52,081 bases of DNA from Rheinheimera sp. (GTDB lineage: Bacteria > Pseudomonadota > Gammaproteobacteria > Enterobacterales > Alteromonadaceae): contig NZ_JAVBXS010000040.1 of assembly GCF_030824435.1 (NCBI RefSeq), positions 1 to 52,081 on the forward strand, read 5' to 3'. Positions 35,630 to 48,019 of the stretch are shown one piece after another (within the stretch, counting starts at the first letter, position 1; the number at the start of each line of letters is the position of its first letter). The notes beneath the pieces were generated by a model. The model saw only the letters and a program-made list of their open reading frames with translations. It was not told the DNA's origin and did not search any database. Both the position numbers and the translations under genes were made by a program.

Positions 35630-37579
35630 ATGCGTTTTACTCAAAAAATAAAACTTATCAGTTTATGTACCGCTTTATTACCGCTGTTAATTGCCACTAT
35701 CACAGTCACCATGCTGGCCAGAGCTGAATTATTCGCCCAGGCTGAAGCCAAGCTGGTTGCAGTGCGGGAAATTAAAAAACGGCAGGTAGAAACCTTATTT
35801 CAGGATTTTGCCAAAGGTTTAACTTCGGTGCGGGCCGTTGCCGACAATAATCAGGGCACTGACGTGAACAGTCTTGACGTTGTGCTCAGTAAAATGGCTG
35901 CTGAACTTGGTTTTTACGATATTTTCCTGATTGATCCACAAGGCACTGTAGTGTACAGCGTAGCCCGTGAAGCTGATTACCAAAGCAATCTGGTGGATGG
36001 GCCTTATAAAGACTCAGGTCTGGGTCTGTTGTACCGAAGAGTCAAAACATCAAACGAACCTTTGCTGATGCAGGACTTTGCTCCTTATGCACCTTCCAAT
36101 GGTCAGGCCGCCGCTTTTATGGCCATGCGGTCTGGCCGTGGCGCTGCTGATTGGGTGGTGGCAGTGCAATTGTCCATTGACCGCATTAATACTGTGATGC
36201 AGGTGCGTGAAGGCATGGGCCAAAGTGGTGAAACTTATCTGGTCGGGCCGGATTTGCGGATGCGGTCTGATTCTTATCTTGATCCGGTTAACCGCACTGT
36301 ATTGGCTTCTTTTGCCGGTAATGTGGCGAAAAACGGTGCACAGACAACAGCAACAGCGGCAGCCCTGCAAGGCCAAAAAGGTTTGTTGTATATCGATGAT
36401 TACAACCTGAATCCTGTGGTGTCCGCTTATTCACCCGTGACTTTATTTGGTGTGCAATGGGCTTTGCTGGCTGAAATTGACGTTGCTGAAGTGGCGGCGC
36501 CGGCGCAGCGTATGTTGTGGATTGGGCTGGCGATAGTGTTGGTAGCTGTGTTGCTGGCTTTTATCGCCGCCAAAATTGTCAGTCGTTTTGTACTGGCACC
36601 CCTTGGTGGCGAGCCAGACGATATGGTACTGATGACCAGTGTGATTGCTAAAGGCGACCTCACCATGTCGCTTGTCGGAGCTACTCAGTCCAGCCTGATG
36701 GGCTGGCTGGCACGGATGCAGCAACAGTTGCGCACCTTGATAGCACAGCTGGTGGGGGTTGGTCAGGCGCTGGAAATGGCCGCAGCACAAAATTCAGCGG
36801 CCATGACCCAGGCCGATGGCAGCATGCAACTGCAAGCCCGCGAAACTGAGATGTTGGCAACTGCGATTGAAGAAATGAGTTATGCGGCGTCTGAAATTGG
36901 CAGTAATACCACCCAGGCCGCCGATGAAGTAAATGCCTGTCAGCAGTCGGGTCAGCAACTGACAACAACTATTCACCATGTTGCAGCCAGTCTGGACAAT
37001 ACCCTGGCTGCTTTTAGTCAAATCCAGCATGGCGTGTCGCAACTGGATAAAGACAGTCAACAAATTGCCGCCGTGGTGGGCGTTATTACCGCTATTGCCG
37101 AACAAACAAATTTATTGGCATTAAATGCGGCCATTGAAGCGGCACGTGCGGGCGAACAAGGCCGGGGTTTTGCTGTTGTGGCTGACGAAGTAAGGCAGCT
37201 GGCCGGTAAAGTACAGCTTGCCACTAAAGACATCAGTGGTGTGATTGGCGGGATTTTGCAATTGTCCGGCCATCTGAACCAAAGTAGCGGTGAATGTGTG
37301 GTCATAGCCCAAACCACTAAAACAGAAGCCAGTCAGATGCAGTTGCAGGTGGATGATATTGAACAGCGTTTATTGCAGCTAAAAATGCTGATGGCACAAA
37401 CGGCAACGGCGGCAGAAGAACAAAGCAGCGTCAGTGCCACACTGGCACGCGGCATCAGTAGTCTCAGTGCTGCAGCCGAAGAAAACAGCAGCGCTATCAG
37501 TGAGGTGGCTCACAGTACCCGCAGTTTGTTGGGCCTGGCCACTGAATTGGGATCTACTGTAGGTCAGTTCAAAGTGTAA
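35630..37579 (+). CDS. Methyl-accepting chemotaxis protein
   Basis: Membrane chemoreceptor of 649 residues that signals to CheA/CheW. TM1 is ~9-30. The periplasmic part (~31-290) is a Cache-type double PAS ligand domain ([50 protein letters not shown]). TM2 is ~294-317, followed by a short HAMP-like linker. The cytoplasmic signalling hairpin tip is intact: [20 protein letters not shown]...[13 protein letters not shown] (starting about residue 489). AAGGAG lies 6 nt before the ATG. No che genes are adjacent. The ligand is unknown. Confidence 0.93.
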   Translation: MRFTQKIKLISLCTALLPLLIATITVTMLARAELFAQAEAKLVAVREIKKRQVETLFQDFAKGLTSVRAVADNNQGTDVNSLDVVLSKMAAELGFYDIFLIDPQGTVVYSVAREADYQSNLVDGPYKDSGLGLLYRRVKTSNEPLLMQDFAPYAPSNGQAAAFMAMRSGRGAADWVVAVQLSIDRINTVMQVREGMGQSGETYLVGPDLRMRSDSYLDPVNRTVLASFAGNVAKNGAQTTATAAALQGQKGLLYIDDYNLNPVVSAYSPVTLFGVQWALLAEIDVAEVAAPAQRMLWIGLAIVLVAVLLAFIAAKIVSRFVLAPLGGEPDDMVLMTSVIAKGDLTMSLVGATQSSLMGWLARMQQQLRTLIAQLVGVGQALEMAAAQNSAAMTQADGSMQLQARETEMLATAIEEMSYAASEIGSNTTQAADEVNACQQSGQQLTTTIHHVAASLDNTLAAFSQIQHGVSQLDKDSQQIAAVVGVITAIAEQTNLLALNAAIEAARAGEQGRGFAVVADEVRQLAGKVQLATKDISGVIGGILQLSGHLNQSSGECVVIAQTTKTEASQMQLQVDDIEQRLLQLKMLMAQTATAAEEQSSVSATLARGISSLSAAAEENSSAISEVAHSTRSLLGLATELGSTVGQFKV

Positions 37580-37768
37580 ACAGCAGGCGCTATGTTGGAA
37601 TAGCGCCGCACCTTTAATTTAAGATATTAATAATTTCATGCACTTAGGTGTTAATGGGCGCAATTTACGTTATCATTTGGCAAGTTAAACGCCTTAGCAA
37701 GACTGGCATAGGCAACTGTCAGCTTTGGGTTTACGTTCTGCTAACTGTGGTGCTAAAAGGATAACTTT

Positions 37769-40700
37769 TTGCTGATGAGTTCTGCTTCTGCACATTCGCA
37801 ACAATCGCAACATCAGAACCGGCGGCGGTCTGTGTTTGTCATTATTGCCAGTTATAGTTTATTTACTCTGGGCTGGATCCTGTTATCTGATTACCTGTTG
37901 GACAGCGCCGGTTTACCGGTAGCGCAATTGTTCTGGTTTGGACTGGCCAAAGGGTTGATCTACATAGTGCTCAGTGCACTGCTGTTGTATTTTCTGGTGC
38001 AGCGTACCCTGGATAAATCCCTCGAATTACCCAGCCTCAAAGTTGCCAGAGTGAAACATGCACGTATTTTGTGGTTGTTGTTATTGATCCTGTTGTCATC
38101 ACCAGTGTTGTCATTGCTGGTAAAAAATCTTTATGGTGAACAGGTACTTGCTGCCACTCGTGACAGCAGCGTCAGAGTGCTCAGTCAAAAGCAGCAGTTT
38201 TTCCGGCAATGGTTGCAAGAGCGGCAGTTTGACATCAATAGTTTGCGCCACGATTTAGGGCTGGCGCAGCAGCTCACCCTTTATGTTAAGCAACAGCAAA
38301 AAGATGCTTTGGTTTATATCGGCGCCAGACTGTCACCGCTGGTGGCTTCACATGCCTTTAGCCAGGTTGAGTTATATGCCGCAGATAAACAATTGTTCAG
38401 TGTGGGGCACAGCGTCACACCGCCAAAATGGGCGCACAGTGAACAACCAGAGCTCTGGTGTGCCGATAGAGTCAGTTTTCGCGATTGCCGCTTGATTTGG
38501 CAATTGTACTGGCCACAGTTGCCCGATGTACAAATACGTTTGCAAAGCCGTCTGGATGATTTTGTGTTACCTGAACTACTGAGCTGGCCCGACAGCGGGG
38601 TGCAGGTGAGCGCGGTATTACAACATCAGTTGCATCAGTCCGGGCAAGATGAGCTGGTACTTGACCAGCGGTTGTGGCAAGAGCTGGTGCTTAAAGTCAG
38701 GATCAATAAAGACGAGGTGCTTGCTCCGGTACGCACTTTAGTCACCTGGGTATCCTTGGTTAGCCTGGTACTTTTTACCGTATTGTCGGTGAGTTTATTG
38801 TTGTATTGGCGCCAGCTGATGCTGGCTTATATGCTGACTTTACAAGCCAGACAACATGAACGCAGCAGTGTGCAAAAAGCCTTTTTCAGTTCGCCTTTTG
38901 TTGGGATGGCGATTGTGCGTTTTGCCGATTTGGTATTGCTGCAAAGTAATCAGCGTTTAGAGCAGATGACTTTAAAAAATTCAGCACAGCTGAGCGAACT
39001 GCCACTGCGCCAGCTGTTGCAGGTTGATGACTGGCTGGCATTTGTCAAAGCCTTACGCGATTTACCCAGGGATAATTTTCATCTGACCTGGCAGGCCACC
39101 TTAATTCGGCCATCAGTGCCGGCATTGTTGGTTGAATTGTCGATTTATGCATTACAGAGTGACAGCGACACAGAACCGGTGTTGTTGCTTAGTGTTGAAG
39201 ACATTACTGAACGACAGTTGTACAAAAAAAATCTGCGCCGCCGTGCACAATTGATGGCAACTCTGGCATCAGTCAGCCAGCAGTTTTTACAAAACAGCGA
39301 CTGGCTGGCGGTATTCCGGCAAAATTTGCCGGCATTGGCTGACCATATGCAGGTTGGCACTGTGTTTTTATATCAGTGCCAGCATCACAGCAGCGGTACT
39401 GAAGCCTGGCGACTTGCGATCTGGCGCGCGCATCAAGAGCAGGTGAAACAGGATCTGGTTCATTTGAACCAAGAGATGCTGTCGCAGGTTAATATTGCGT
39501 CGGTACTGGCCAAAGGCGAAATTCTGGCCGGTCCCATCACTGATTTTTCACCCGAAACCCAACAGCTACTCAGCCAGAACGGTGTGCAGGGTCTGGCCAT
39601 ACTGCCAGTGATGAGCGGTGATTTATGGTGGGGTTTTATCGGTTTTACCACCCATCAGGTGGACTACCACTGGAGCCAGAGTGAGCTGGATACCCTGAAA
39701 TTACTGTCGGATACCCTGGGTAATGCCATAAAACGTCAGCAGTTTGAAAACTCCTTGCAGCAAGCCGCTGTGGTGTTTGACAGCACCCGCGAGGGCATTA
39801 TGGTGACAGATGCCAATAATAATATTTTGCAGGTGAACCAGAGTTTGCTGGATATGCTGGGTTACGAACAGCATGAAGTGCTGGGACAAAGTCCGGCGAT
39901 GTTTTCCTCCGGACGCCATGACAGCAGCTTTTATCTGCAGATGTGGCAGGAATTACAACAAAGCGGCCATTGGCAGGGGGAGATCTGGAACAGGCGTAAA
40001 AATGGCGAAATTTACCCGGAACTGCTCAGCATTAGCGCTATTTATGACCATCAGCAACAAATTAAAAACTATGTAGCGGTATTTGCCGATATTACCCAGC
40101 TGAAAGCCTCCCAACAGGAGCTGGAATATCTGGCGCACCATGATGTGCTGACAGGTTTACCCAACAGACTGAAGATGTTAAGCCGGCTTGACGGTGCTAT
40201 TGATGCGGCCATGCGTCATCAACAAAGGTTTGCTTTGATGATGCTGGATTTAGACAGGTTTAAATATGTCAACGACAGTTTTGGCCATCCGGCAGGTGAT
40301 GAACTGTTAAAAATGGTGGCTGTGCGGCTTGCCGGCAAATTGCGGCCGGAAGATACGCTGGCACGTTTTGGCGGTGACGAATTTATGGTGTTATTGCCGG
40401 TGCTGGAGCATGAAGAAGACGCCGGCCGTTTGGCCAGTGACATTATTCACGAACTGAATCAACCCCTGCTGCTACCAAATAATAATGAAGTGCGTATTGG
40501 TATCAGTATCGGTATTGCGATATACCCGGAACACGGTGCTGCAGGCGCTATGTTGTTACAAAATGCCGACGCAGCTTTGTATAGAGCCAAAGAGCAGGGC
40601 CGTGGCCGTTTTGCCTATTATTCCGATGATTTAACCCAATACGCCCGCACCCGGATAGAAATGGAATCCAAACTGCGCAACGCGCTTGTTGAACAGCAAT

Positions 40701-41419
40701 TTGTGGTCTATTTCCAGCCACAAACCGATGTACAAACCGGTGCCATTATGGGGGCCGAAGCCCTGGTGCGCTGGTTAAGCCCGGAGCAGGGTTTAGTTGC
40801 CCCTGGTGTTTTTATTCCTATTGCCGAAGACACTGGCCTTATCAGTGCTATTGGTGAAGTGGTGCTGCGCCAAACATGTGTTCAGGGGGCAGCCTGGCTG
40901 GCGGCAGGTTTGCCACCGTTAAAACTGGCGGTCAATTTATCATCCCATCAATTTTCACATGGCGATATAGCCGCAACAGTACAACAAATTCTGGATGAAA
41001 CCGGTTTTCCGGCGCACTTACTCGAGCTTGAGCTGACCGAAAGCGCCATTATGGCCAATGAAAACAGTGCATTTGCAACCATGCTTACTTTGCATCAGCT
41101 TGGCATCCAGCTTGCCATCGACGATTTTGGCACAGGCTATTCGTCCTTTTCATATTTAAAAAAATACCGGCTGGATGTATTAAAAATTGATAAAAGTTTT
41201 ATCGATGATGTGCCGCTGGATAATGAAAGTAACGAAATTGTCAGCGCTATTATTTCAATGGCACGAGTACTCAAACTCAAAACCCTGGCCGAAGGGGTAG
41301 AAGAGCCAGAGCAGCTGGAGTTTTTACGCACCCACGGCTGTGATTATTATCAGGGTTATTATTGCAGCAAACCCTTGCCGGCTGCTGAGTTTGAGTTGTT
41401 GCTGCGATCCAGGTTGTGA
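37769..41419 (+). CDS. Membrane GGDEF-EAL sensor protein (c-di-GMP turnover)
   Basis: A 1216-residue multi-domain protein. Three N-terminal membrane segments fall in ~22-120, then an extracytoplasmic sensor domain (~120-325) and a fourth helix (~328-352). Cytoplasmic modules follow: a PAS-like region (~370-480), a GAF-like region (~495-650), a PAS/PAC (~655-790), GGDEF and EAL. GGDEF is intact (residues 868-872), with an I-site RPED five residues before it. EAL (997-999), DDFGTG (Asp1118-1119), LELTES and the final EGVEEPEQ are also intact, so both cyclase and phosphodiesterase activity are possible. The start is TTG at 37769 (AAGG 8 nt upstream) or ATG at 37775. No neighbouring c-di-GMP gene. 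Confidence 0.9.
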   Translation: MLMSSASAHSQQSQHQNRRRSVFVIIASYSLFTLGWILLSDYLLDSAGLPVAQLFWFGLAKGLIYIVLSALLLYFLVQRTLDKSLELPSLKVARVKHARILWLLLLILLSSPVLSLLVKNLYGEQVLAATRDSSVRVLSQKQQFFRQWLQERQFDINSLRHDLGLAQQLTLYVKQQQKDALVYIGARLSPLVASHAFSQVELYAADKQLFSVGHSVTPPKWAHSEQPELWCADRVSFRDCRLIWQLYWPQLPDVQIRLQSRLDDFVLPELLSWPDSGVQVSAVLQHQLHQSGQDELVLDQRLWQELVLKVRINKDEVLAPVRTLVTWVSLVSLVLFTVLSVSLLLYWRQLMLAYMLTLQARQHERSSVQKAFFSSPFVGMAIVRFADLVLLQSNQRLEQMTLKNSAQLSELPLRQLLQVDDWLAFVKALRDLPRDNFHLTWQATLIRPSVPALLVELSIYALQSDSDTEPVLLLSVEDITERQLYKKNLRRRAQLMATLASVSQQFLQNSDWLAVFRQNLPALADHMQVGTVFLYQCQHHSSGTEAWRLAIWRAHQEQVKQDLVHLNQEMLSQVNIASVLAKGEILAGPITDFSPETQQLLSQNGVQGLAILPVMSGDLWWGFIGFTTHQVDYHWSQSELDTLKLLSDTLGNAIKRQQFENSLQQAAVVFDSTREGIMVTDANNNILQVNQSLLDMLGYEQHEVLGQSPAMFSSGRHDSSFYLQMWQELQQSGHWQGEIWNRRKNGEIYPELLSISAIYDHQQQIKNYVAVFADITQLKASQQELEYLAHHDVLTGLPNRLKMLSRLDGAIDAAMRHQQRFALMMLDLDRFKYVNDSFGHPAGDELLKMVAVRLAGKLRPEDTLARFGGDEFMVLLPVLEHEEDAGRLASDIIHELNQPLLLPNNNEVRIGISIGIAIYPEHGAAGAMLLQNADAALYRAKEQGRGRFAYYSDDLTQYARTRIEMESKLRNALVEQQFVVYFQPQTDVQTGAIMGAEALVRWLSPEQGLVAPGVFIPIAEDTGLISAIGEVVLRQTCVQGAAWLAAGLPPLKLAVNLSSHQFSHGDIAATVQQILDETGFPAHLLELELTESAIMANENSAFATMLTLHQLGIQLAIDDFGTGYSSFSYLKKYRLDVLKIDKSFIDDVPLDNESNEIVSAIISMARVLKLKTLAEGVEEPEQLEFLRTHGCDYYQGYYCSKPLPAAEFELLLRSRL

Positions 41420-41464
41420 TTTGAGTTCATTCCAAGTTTTGAAGTTGCGATTAGCCACAAGCAT

Positions 41465-41490
41465 AAGCCAGCGTTATCGTCTGGCTTTTT
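41465..41490. terminator. Terminator after the GGDEF-EAL gene
   Basis: Stem AAGCCAG / CTGGCTT with a 9-nt loop followed by TTT. It lies between convergent genes and may serve fghA weakly. Confidence 0.65.
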
Positions 41491-41519
41491 GCTAAATTGT
41501 AGTGGTGTTTATTATTACT

Positions 41520-42362
41520 TTAAGCCAATAAGAACGCTGCATGAAACCTTAAATGTTGTTCAATAAAAGTCGCGATAAAATAATAACTATGGTCGTAGCC
41601 TGGCTGTAGCTGGTAAGTCAGTGCTGTATTGCTGGCCACAGCTGCTTGTTGCAGTTGCTCAGGTTTAAGCTGATTGGCTAAAAACTGATCGTCACCGCCC
41701 TGGCTGACCAATATTGGCAGCTGGCTGCCGGATTTGGTAAGCAGCAGGCTGGCGTCATAAGCGGCCCAGCTGCTTTCATCAGCACCTAAATAAGCAGTAA
41801 AAGCTTTGCGGCCCCAATCACACTGCGTTGGTTTACAGATAGGTGCAAAAGCTGATACCGACAGATAGTTTTGCGGCTCTCGCAGTGCCAATACCAAAGC
41901 GCCGTGACCGCCCATTGAATGGCCGCTGATAGCGCGTTTTGTATTAACCGGCAGTGTAGCTTCTATCAAAGCCGGCAATTCCTGCTGAATATAATCGTCC
42001 ATCCGGTAATGACGGGCCCATGGCTCTTGGGTCGCATTCAGATAAAAGCCGGCTCCTAACCCTAAGTCATAAGCAGCATCCGGTGCGTCTGCAACTTCGG
42101 CGCCCCTTGGGCTGGTGTCAGGAATAATCAGCGCTATACCAAGCTCGGCGGCAATACGCTGAGCACCGGCTTTACTGGAGAAGTTTTCATCAGTACAAGT
42201 CAGGCCCGACAACCAATACAGCGCCGGTACTTTGTTTTGTGTTGCCTGTGGTGGTAAAAATACCGAAAACTGCATGGTGCAATTAAGCACTTTGGAACTG
42301 TGGTTATAACGCTGTTGTAAACCGCCAAAACAACGCTGACTGGAGACCAGTTGTAAACTCAT
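41520..42362 (-). CDS. fghA: S-formylglutathione hydrolase
   Basis: Second step of glutathione-dependent formaldehyde detoxification: splits S-formylglutathione to formate and glutathione. Esterase-D fold of 280 residues with catalytic Ser149 (SGHSMGGHGAL), Asp224/225 (QGGDDQFL) and His258 (GYDHSYYF), and the conserved LSGLTCTDENF. ATG 42362 with GGAG 6 nt upstream is preferred to a start nine codons earlier. It follows frmA on the same strand, but a hairpin lies between them, so it may be partly independent. Confidence 0.94.
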   Translation of the reverse strand: MSLQLVSSQRCFGGLQQRYNHSSKVLNCTMQFSVFLPPQATQNKVPALYWLSGLTCTDENFSSKAGAQRIAAELGIALIIPDTSPRGAEVADAPDAAYDLGLGAGFYLNATQEPWARHYRMDDYIQQELPALIEATLPVNTKRAISGHSMGGHGALVLALREPQNYLSVSAFAPICKPTQCDWGRKAFTAYLGADESSWAAYDASLLLTKSGSQLPILVSQGGDDQFLANQLKPEQLQQAAVASNTALTYQLQPGYDHSYYFIATFIEQHLRFHAAFLLA

Positions 42363-42448
42363 AGATTGCTCCGTTTTGTGTTTTTGCAAAAAAACGCTTT
42401 AAAAATGCTGTTGCTAAAGAAGGCCTTGTTGAAACTCTTATCGATAAA

Positions 42449-42471
42449 AAAGGCCAGCAAAACTGGCCTTT
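42449..42471 (-). terminator. Terminator between frmA and fghA
   Basis: Stem AAAGGCCAG / CTGGCCTTT with a CAAAA loop. On the minus strand a TTTTTT tract follows. Confidence 0.65.
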
Positions 42472-42531
42472 GGGCATCTTGATGTTATATCCGTTATCAA
42501 AGCTGCTTTTAGTTAGCGCAGTGTTGATTGA

Positions 42532-43710
<1,179 letters not shown>

Positions 43711-43717
43711 CTAAACC

Positions 43718-43966
43718 TTAAGGCTTGTGTTGATACAAGCGTAAACGAATAAATAGCTGCTCTACTTCAGTGCGAGCCCAAGGGGTTTTACGTAAAAAAT
43801 TCAAACTGGATTTTACGCTTGGGTTTTCAGTAAAACATTTCAGTTTAATCTGCCTCGCTAAACTCGGGTAACCGCCATAATGCGCCAGCAATAAATTTAA
43901 AATTTGTTCCAGTGTAAAACCATGCAAAGGGTTTTTTGGTTGTTCGGATTTTACTGGTTCGGTCAT
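43718..43966 (-). CDS. VF530 family small protein
   Basis: An 82-residue protein with the VF530/DUF2132 pattern: [21 protein letters not shown]...[37 protein letters not shown]. The family is annotated as DNA-binding-like, but its function is not established. Its ATG overlaps the stop of the upstream secreted-protein gene (4 nt shared, 43963-43966), so translation is coupled. Confidence 0.88.
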   Translation of the reverse strand: MTEPVKSEQPKNPLHGFTLEQILNLLLAHYGGYPSLARQIKLKCFTENPSVKSSLNFLRKTPWARTEVEQLFIRLRLYQHKP

Positions 43967-46089
43967 ATTTTTGGCTTATCCGAAGTGGCAGTTGCAGCGG
44001 TTTTGCTGCCAGCTGCTGCAGGTAACTGGGTGGCTGGCAATGAGGCTGCCGGTAATAATGATTTTGCTGCCGGTATGGTTGCGTCTGGTGCTGCAGGCAA
44101 AGGTATTGTTGCCGACTGCCCTGCTGGCGGGAATAAAGCACGCCATTCACCGTGCAGCCATTCATCTTCGGTACCTATGGCCAGACTTGACCCCGGCACT
44201 AAAGGACTTGGCGCTGCCAAAGCTTCTACTTTAAAACCATCAATTTGCCAGTATATTTTACTACTGCCAATCAGATTGACGGGCAGGGCAGCCTGTGGAT
44301 CTAATAAGGCAACCTGATAAATAAAAGAGCTAAAAGGCCCGGCATTACTACTTTCGCGCACAGCACTGGCCCAAAGTATATTGGATTCAAGATATAAATC
44401 GGCGATATCCCGTTGTTTAGGTTCAGCTTGTTCTGGTTGTGGCGCCTGCACCGACAGACGGTTAGGGTTCCAGCTGATAGCACCGGCCGCTAAGTCAAAC
44501 TCGCCCCACAATAAAGCGCCTGCTTTGCCTTTGCCACCACGTTCACCCAGCACCAGCAGGTAACGGTTCGGCGCTTTGGTAACACAAACTAAACCCTCAA
44601 AGTTATCGCCGGATTTTTCGTTGTTATTGTCATGTTCAACAGGCAACGGAAAACTGGCCAGAACGTTGGCGTAACCTTGATACAACCTGATATGAAACAA
44701 CCGGCCAAATTCACCATGCCAGCTGCCACTTTCAGCAATTAAAAACTCGTTGGACCGGCCAGGCAAAGCACAAGCCGATTCTAAATCGCTGGCTGGCTGA
44801 TTATTCGGCCAACCTGTGACAAATACTGACTGATAAGACGGTTGGCCAGTGGCTGACAGTTGCAACACCCCAAGTCTGTCGCCACCTTGATCAATTTTTT
44901 TGTCCTGCAGCAACAAATAACGGTCGGCGTCAATTTGCGCCATAGCGCTGATGCCTGGCACTGCCGTTTGTTGTTTTGGTCTTGCCAGCGTAAACCAACG
45001 TGGGTCGACCGGCAGTTGAAACAGCAGAGGTGCCATTTTCTGGAAATATGCAGCATTTACATCACACTGAATATTATCGGGATAGTGTTGTTTCCATGGA
45101 TCATTAACCAGATAGACCCGGCCGTCTTTTACCGCAATGCCTTCCAGTGCCGTTTGCACCATTTTTTCATAAACAGGGCAAAGGCCAGAATTATCGGTGG
45201 CAACATAAAAACTCAATGGCTGCACATAAGGAATGACACGGTTAGTTAAATCAAATATCCAAAGCTGGTCGTCGTTACGTGCCACTGCCACCAGATAACC
45301 CGGATGGCCCGGAATTGGGCTGGGCAAAAAGTCGATGCCGTTAATCGGATGGCCTTTATTATCAAGTGGTGGCAATGTGAGATTGGCGTCAATCACTTTG
45401 ACAAAGTTGTCTTTGGCCCAAAAATCCGGTGTTAAGCGGGTTTTAAAAATAGCCGGTTTAGTGGCTACATTTTTTTCAAGTGCCAGATATAAATTCTGAT
45501 GGTCATCTATCGCCAGGCCTTCAATACCATCGTTAGGCAAATTACCCACCTGCGATTCTTGTGGGAATTGCACTGGTCGCACTGCTGAGATTTCTGCTTT
45601 GGTGAAATCGTCATTCAGCGAGATTTTCAGCAATAAGGTTGGGTATAAAGTGGAGTTGGTCTGGGCAAACTTGCGGGTGCAAGCCGGGCTTAGCTGGGCG
45701 CGGCTGGCATCTTCTGTCACTGTGATCAGCGTTTTATCGTCAATTCTGTCCCAGGTCAGTGCTTCTAAATCCGGCGAATTCACCAGATAATCACCAAAAC
45801 AGCTGTTGCGTACTTTGTCAGAAATAGTAATAGGCACAGGTTCGTGATTAAAAATGGCAGTTTTTGCATTAATACGAAACAGTTTCATCCGGTACGCCGG
45901 ATTGGCGCTCTGATCACCCAGGCTGATTAATTCATCATGGCGCCATGTCAGGCCGGAAGTTTGAGGATCAGCCAAAGTTTGTTGCTGCAAATCGCGGACC
46001 CATAATCCGGTTAATGCTTGTTCTGCAACGGCAACAACAGGTGCAAACATCAAAGATGCCAGCAACCAACAACGAAAATTCAGTTTCAT
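43963..46089 (-). CDS. Secreted protein with beta-propeller/esterase-like phytase-type repeats
   Basis: A 708-residue protein not assignable to a characterised enzyme. Signal peptide to about residue 23 (...APVVAVA|EQ). The middle shows blade-like repeats, e.g. [57 protein letters not shown] and [23 protein letters not shown], as in the esterase-like/phytase and SdiA-regulated propellers. The last ~50 residues are Ala/Pro/Thr-rich and low complexity (LPAA repeats), ending without an anchor motif. Four Cys pairs suggest disulfides and export. It overlaps the VF530 start. Confidence 0.65.
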   Translation of the reverse strand: MKLNFRCWLLASLMFAPVVAVAEQALTGLWVRDLQQQTLADPQTSGLTWRHDELISLGDQSANPAYRMKLFRINAKTAIFNHEPVPITISDKVRNSCFGDYLVNSPDLEALTWDRIDDKTLITVTEDASRAQLSPACTRKFAQTNSTLYPTLLLKISLNDDFTKAEISAVRPVQFPQESQVGNLPNDGIEGLAIDDHQNLYLALEKNVATKPAIFKTRLTPDFWAKDNFVKVIDANLTLPPLDNKGHPINGIDFLPSPIPGHPGYLVAVARNDDQLWIFDLTNRVIPYVQPLSFYVATDNSGLCPVYEKMVQTALEGIAVKDGRVYLVNDPWKQHYPDNIQCDVNAAYFQKMAPLLFQLPVDPRWFTLARPKQQTAVPGISAMAQIDADRYLLLQDKKIDQGGDRLGVLQLSATGQPSYQSVFVTGWPNNQPASDLESACALPGRSNEFLIAESGSWHGEFGRLFHIRLYQGYANVLASFPLPVEHDNNNEKSGDNFEGLVCVTKAPNRYLLVLGERGGKGKAGALLWGEFDLAAGAISWNPNRLSVQAPQPEQAEPKQRDIADLYLESNILWASAVRESSNAGPFSSFIYQVALLDPQAALPVNLIGSSKIYWQIDGFKVEALAAPSPLVPGSSLAIGTEDEWLHGEWRALFPPAGQSATIPLPAAPDATIPAAKSLLPAASLPATQLPAAAGSKTAATATSDKPKI

Positions 46090-46305
46090 CTTGTTTTCAA
46101 CAGCCTTAGCTACTTCGACGTAGATTATGGTGGTGTCTTGACCAAAGGCGCTAATTTACCAGAAAAAGGGGGAAGGGCATACCCAAGCCGCTGAATTGTG
46201 TGCGGAATAAGACCAATGTCTGAGACGGCATTTTGGGTATTTATTGCTCTGCAAATCTGTTATTTATGACGATATAACTCCGCCATTGGCTGGGCACTAA
46301 TAGTA

Positions 46306-46331
46306 AAAAAGCCCGCACATGCGGGCTTTTT
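46306..46331 (-). terminator. Terminator of asnB
   Basis: Stem GCCCGC / GCGGGC with an ACAT loop flanked by A- and T-tracts; on the minus strand the tract is TTTTTT. Confidence 0.8.
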
Positions 46332-46354
46332 GTATGCGTTGTTTATCTTACAAA

Positions 46355-48019
46355 TTAATAAGCCTGTTCGTGGACATCTCTGACTGCACGGCCTGAAGGG
46401 TCGGTCATTTCTGCCATTTTGGCATCCCATGCCAAAGCTTCAGGGGTAGAGCAGGCAACGGATTTACCACCAGGTACACAGGAAATGGCACCGCTGTGTG
46501 GGAAGTGTTCTTCAAAAATAGTGCGGTATAAATAACCTTCTTTGCTGTCCGGTGTATTCACCGGGAAGCGGAAGTTGGCTGTGGCCATTTGTTGATCTGT
46601 CACTTCTTTTTCGGCAAAGGCTTTTAAGCTGTCAATCCAGCTGTAACCCACGCCGTCTGAGAACTGCTCTTTTTGCCGCCATAAAATTTCATCGGGCAAT
46701 AAACCATCAAAGGCCTGACGCAAAATGTGTTTTTCCATTTTGCCTTTGCCACACATTTTGGCTTCAGGGTTGAGGCGCATCGCCACATCCATAAAGTGCT
46801 TGTCCAAAAATGGTACCCGCGCTTCAATACCCCAGGCCGACATGGCTTTGTTGGCTCTGTTGCAGTCAAACATATGCAACCGGTCGAGTTTACGTAAGGT
46901 TTCTTCGTGGAACTCTTTGGCATTGGGCGCTTTATGGAAATATAAATAACCACCAAAAAGTTCATCCGAACCTTCACCGGACAGCACCATTTTAATACCC
47001 ATGGCTTTAATTTTACGGGCCATTAAGTACATTGGCGTCGAAGCACGGATGGTGGTGACATCGTATGTTTCCAGGAAATACACTACATCACGCAAAGCAT
47101 CTATACCTTCCTGCACGGTAAAATGTACTTCGTGGTGCACTGTGCCTATTGAATCTGCCACTTTACGGGCGGCAATTAAGTCCGGTGAACCGGCAAGGCC
47201 AACGGCAAAAGAATGTAATCTTGGCCACCATGCTTCAGATTTCCCGTCATCTTCGACGCGGTTGCGCGCAAACTGCTGCGTAATAGCCGAAATTAACGAT
47301 GAATCGAGGCCGCCGGATAACAATACGCCATAAGGCACGTCTGACATTAAATGGCTTTTCACCGATTGTTCTAAGGCTTCACGTAATTCGCCCAAATCGG
47401 CCGGGTTGTTTTTCACCGCGTCATAACTTTGCCAGTCACGGGCATAGTATTTTTCCAGTTTGCCGATTTTGCTGTCGAAATAATGCCCCGGGGGGAACTC
47501 CTGCATCTGTTTACACACAGGAATTAAAGCTTTGAGCTCGGACGCGACATACAACTGGCCATGTTCGTCATAACCGTAATAAAGCGGGATAATGCCGATA
47601 TGGTCGCGGGCAATTAAATATCTTTGTTGCTCAGCGTCATACAGAATAAAAGCAAACATACCCTGTAGCTGGTCGATAAAACCGGCGCCATGCTCCAGGT
47701 ATAAAGGCAAAATCACTTCACAATCTGACTTGGTTTGAAACTCATAGTCGACGGTTAAATTTTTCTCTAAATTTTTGTGATTATAAATCTCACCATTCAC
47801 TGCCAGAATGTGATTTCGATTCGGATTAATCAGAGGTTGCGCGCCATTTTCAGTATCTACAATGGCCAGACGCTCGTGCACGAGGATGGCATTATTGTCA
47901 TTCCAGACTCCAGACCAGTCCGGACCACGATGACGTAACAACTTAGATAACTGTAGCGCCTGCTGGCGCAAGGCTTTAACATCAGTCTTGATGTCAAGCA
48001 CCCCGAATATCGAACACAT
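46355..48019 (-). CDS. asnB: Asparagine synthase B (glutamine-hydrolysing)
   Basis: Makes asparagine from aspartate, ATP and glutamine. Cys2 after Met1 (MCSIFGVLD) is the glutaminase nucleophile, revealed after Met removal. RHRGPDWSG and AVNGEIYNH are the glutaminase site, and LLSGGLDSSLISA is the ATP-pyrophosphatase P-loop. The 554 residues equal E. coli AsnB. GGAG lies 10 nt before the ATG. It is divergent from the DUF3025 gene, and a terminator follows. Confidence 0.96.
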   Translation of the reverse strand: MCSIFGVLDIKTDVKALRQQALQLSKLLRHRGPDWSGVWNDNNAILVHERLAIVDTENGAQPLINPNRNHILAVNGEIYNHKNLEKNLTVDYEFQTKSDCEVILPLYLEHGAGFIDQLQGMFAFILYDAEQQRYLIARDHIGIIPLYYGYDEHGQLYVASELKALIPVCKQMQEFPPGHYFDSKIGKLEKYYARDWQSYDAVKNNPADLGELREALEQSVKSHLMSDVPYGVLLSGGLDSSLISAITQQFARNRVEDDGKSEAWWPRLHSFAVGLAGSPDLIAARKVADSIGTVHHEVHFTVQEGIDALRDVVYFLETYDVTTIRASTPMYLMARKIKAMGIKMVLSGEGSDELFGGYLYFHKAPNAKEFHEETLRKLDRLHMFDCNRANKAMSAWGIEARVPFLDKHFMDVAMRLNPEAKMCGKGKMEKHILRQAFDGLLPDEILWRQKEQFSDGVGYSWIDSLKAFAEKEVTDQQMATANFRFPVNTPDSKEGYLYRTIFEEHFPHSGAISCVPGGKSVACSTPEALAWDAKMAEMTDPSGRAVRDVHEQAY

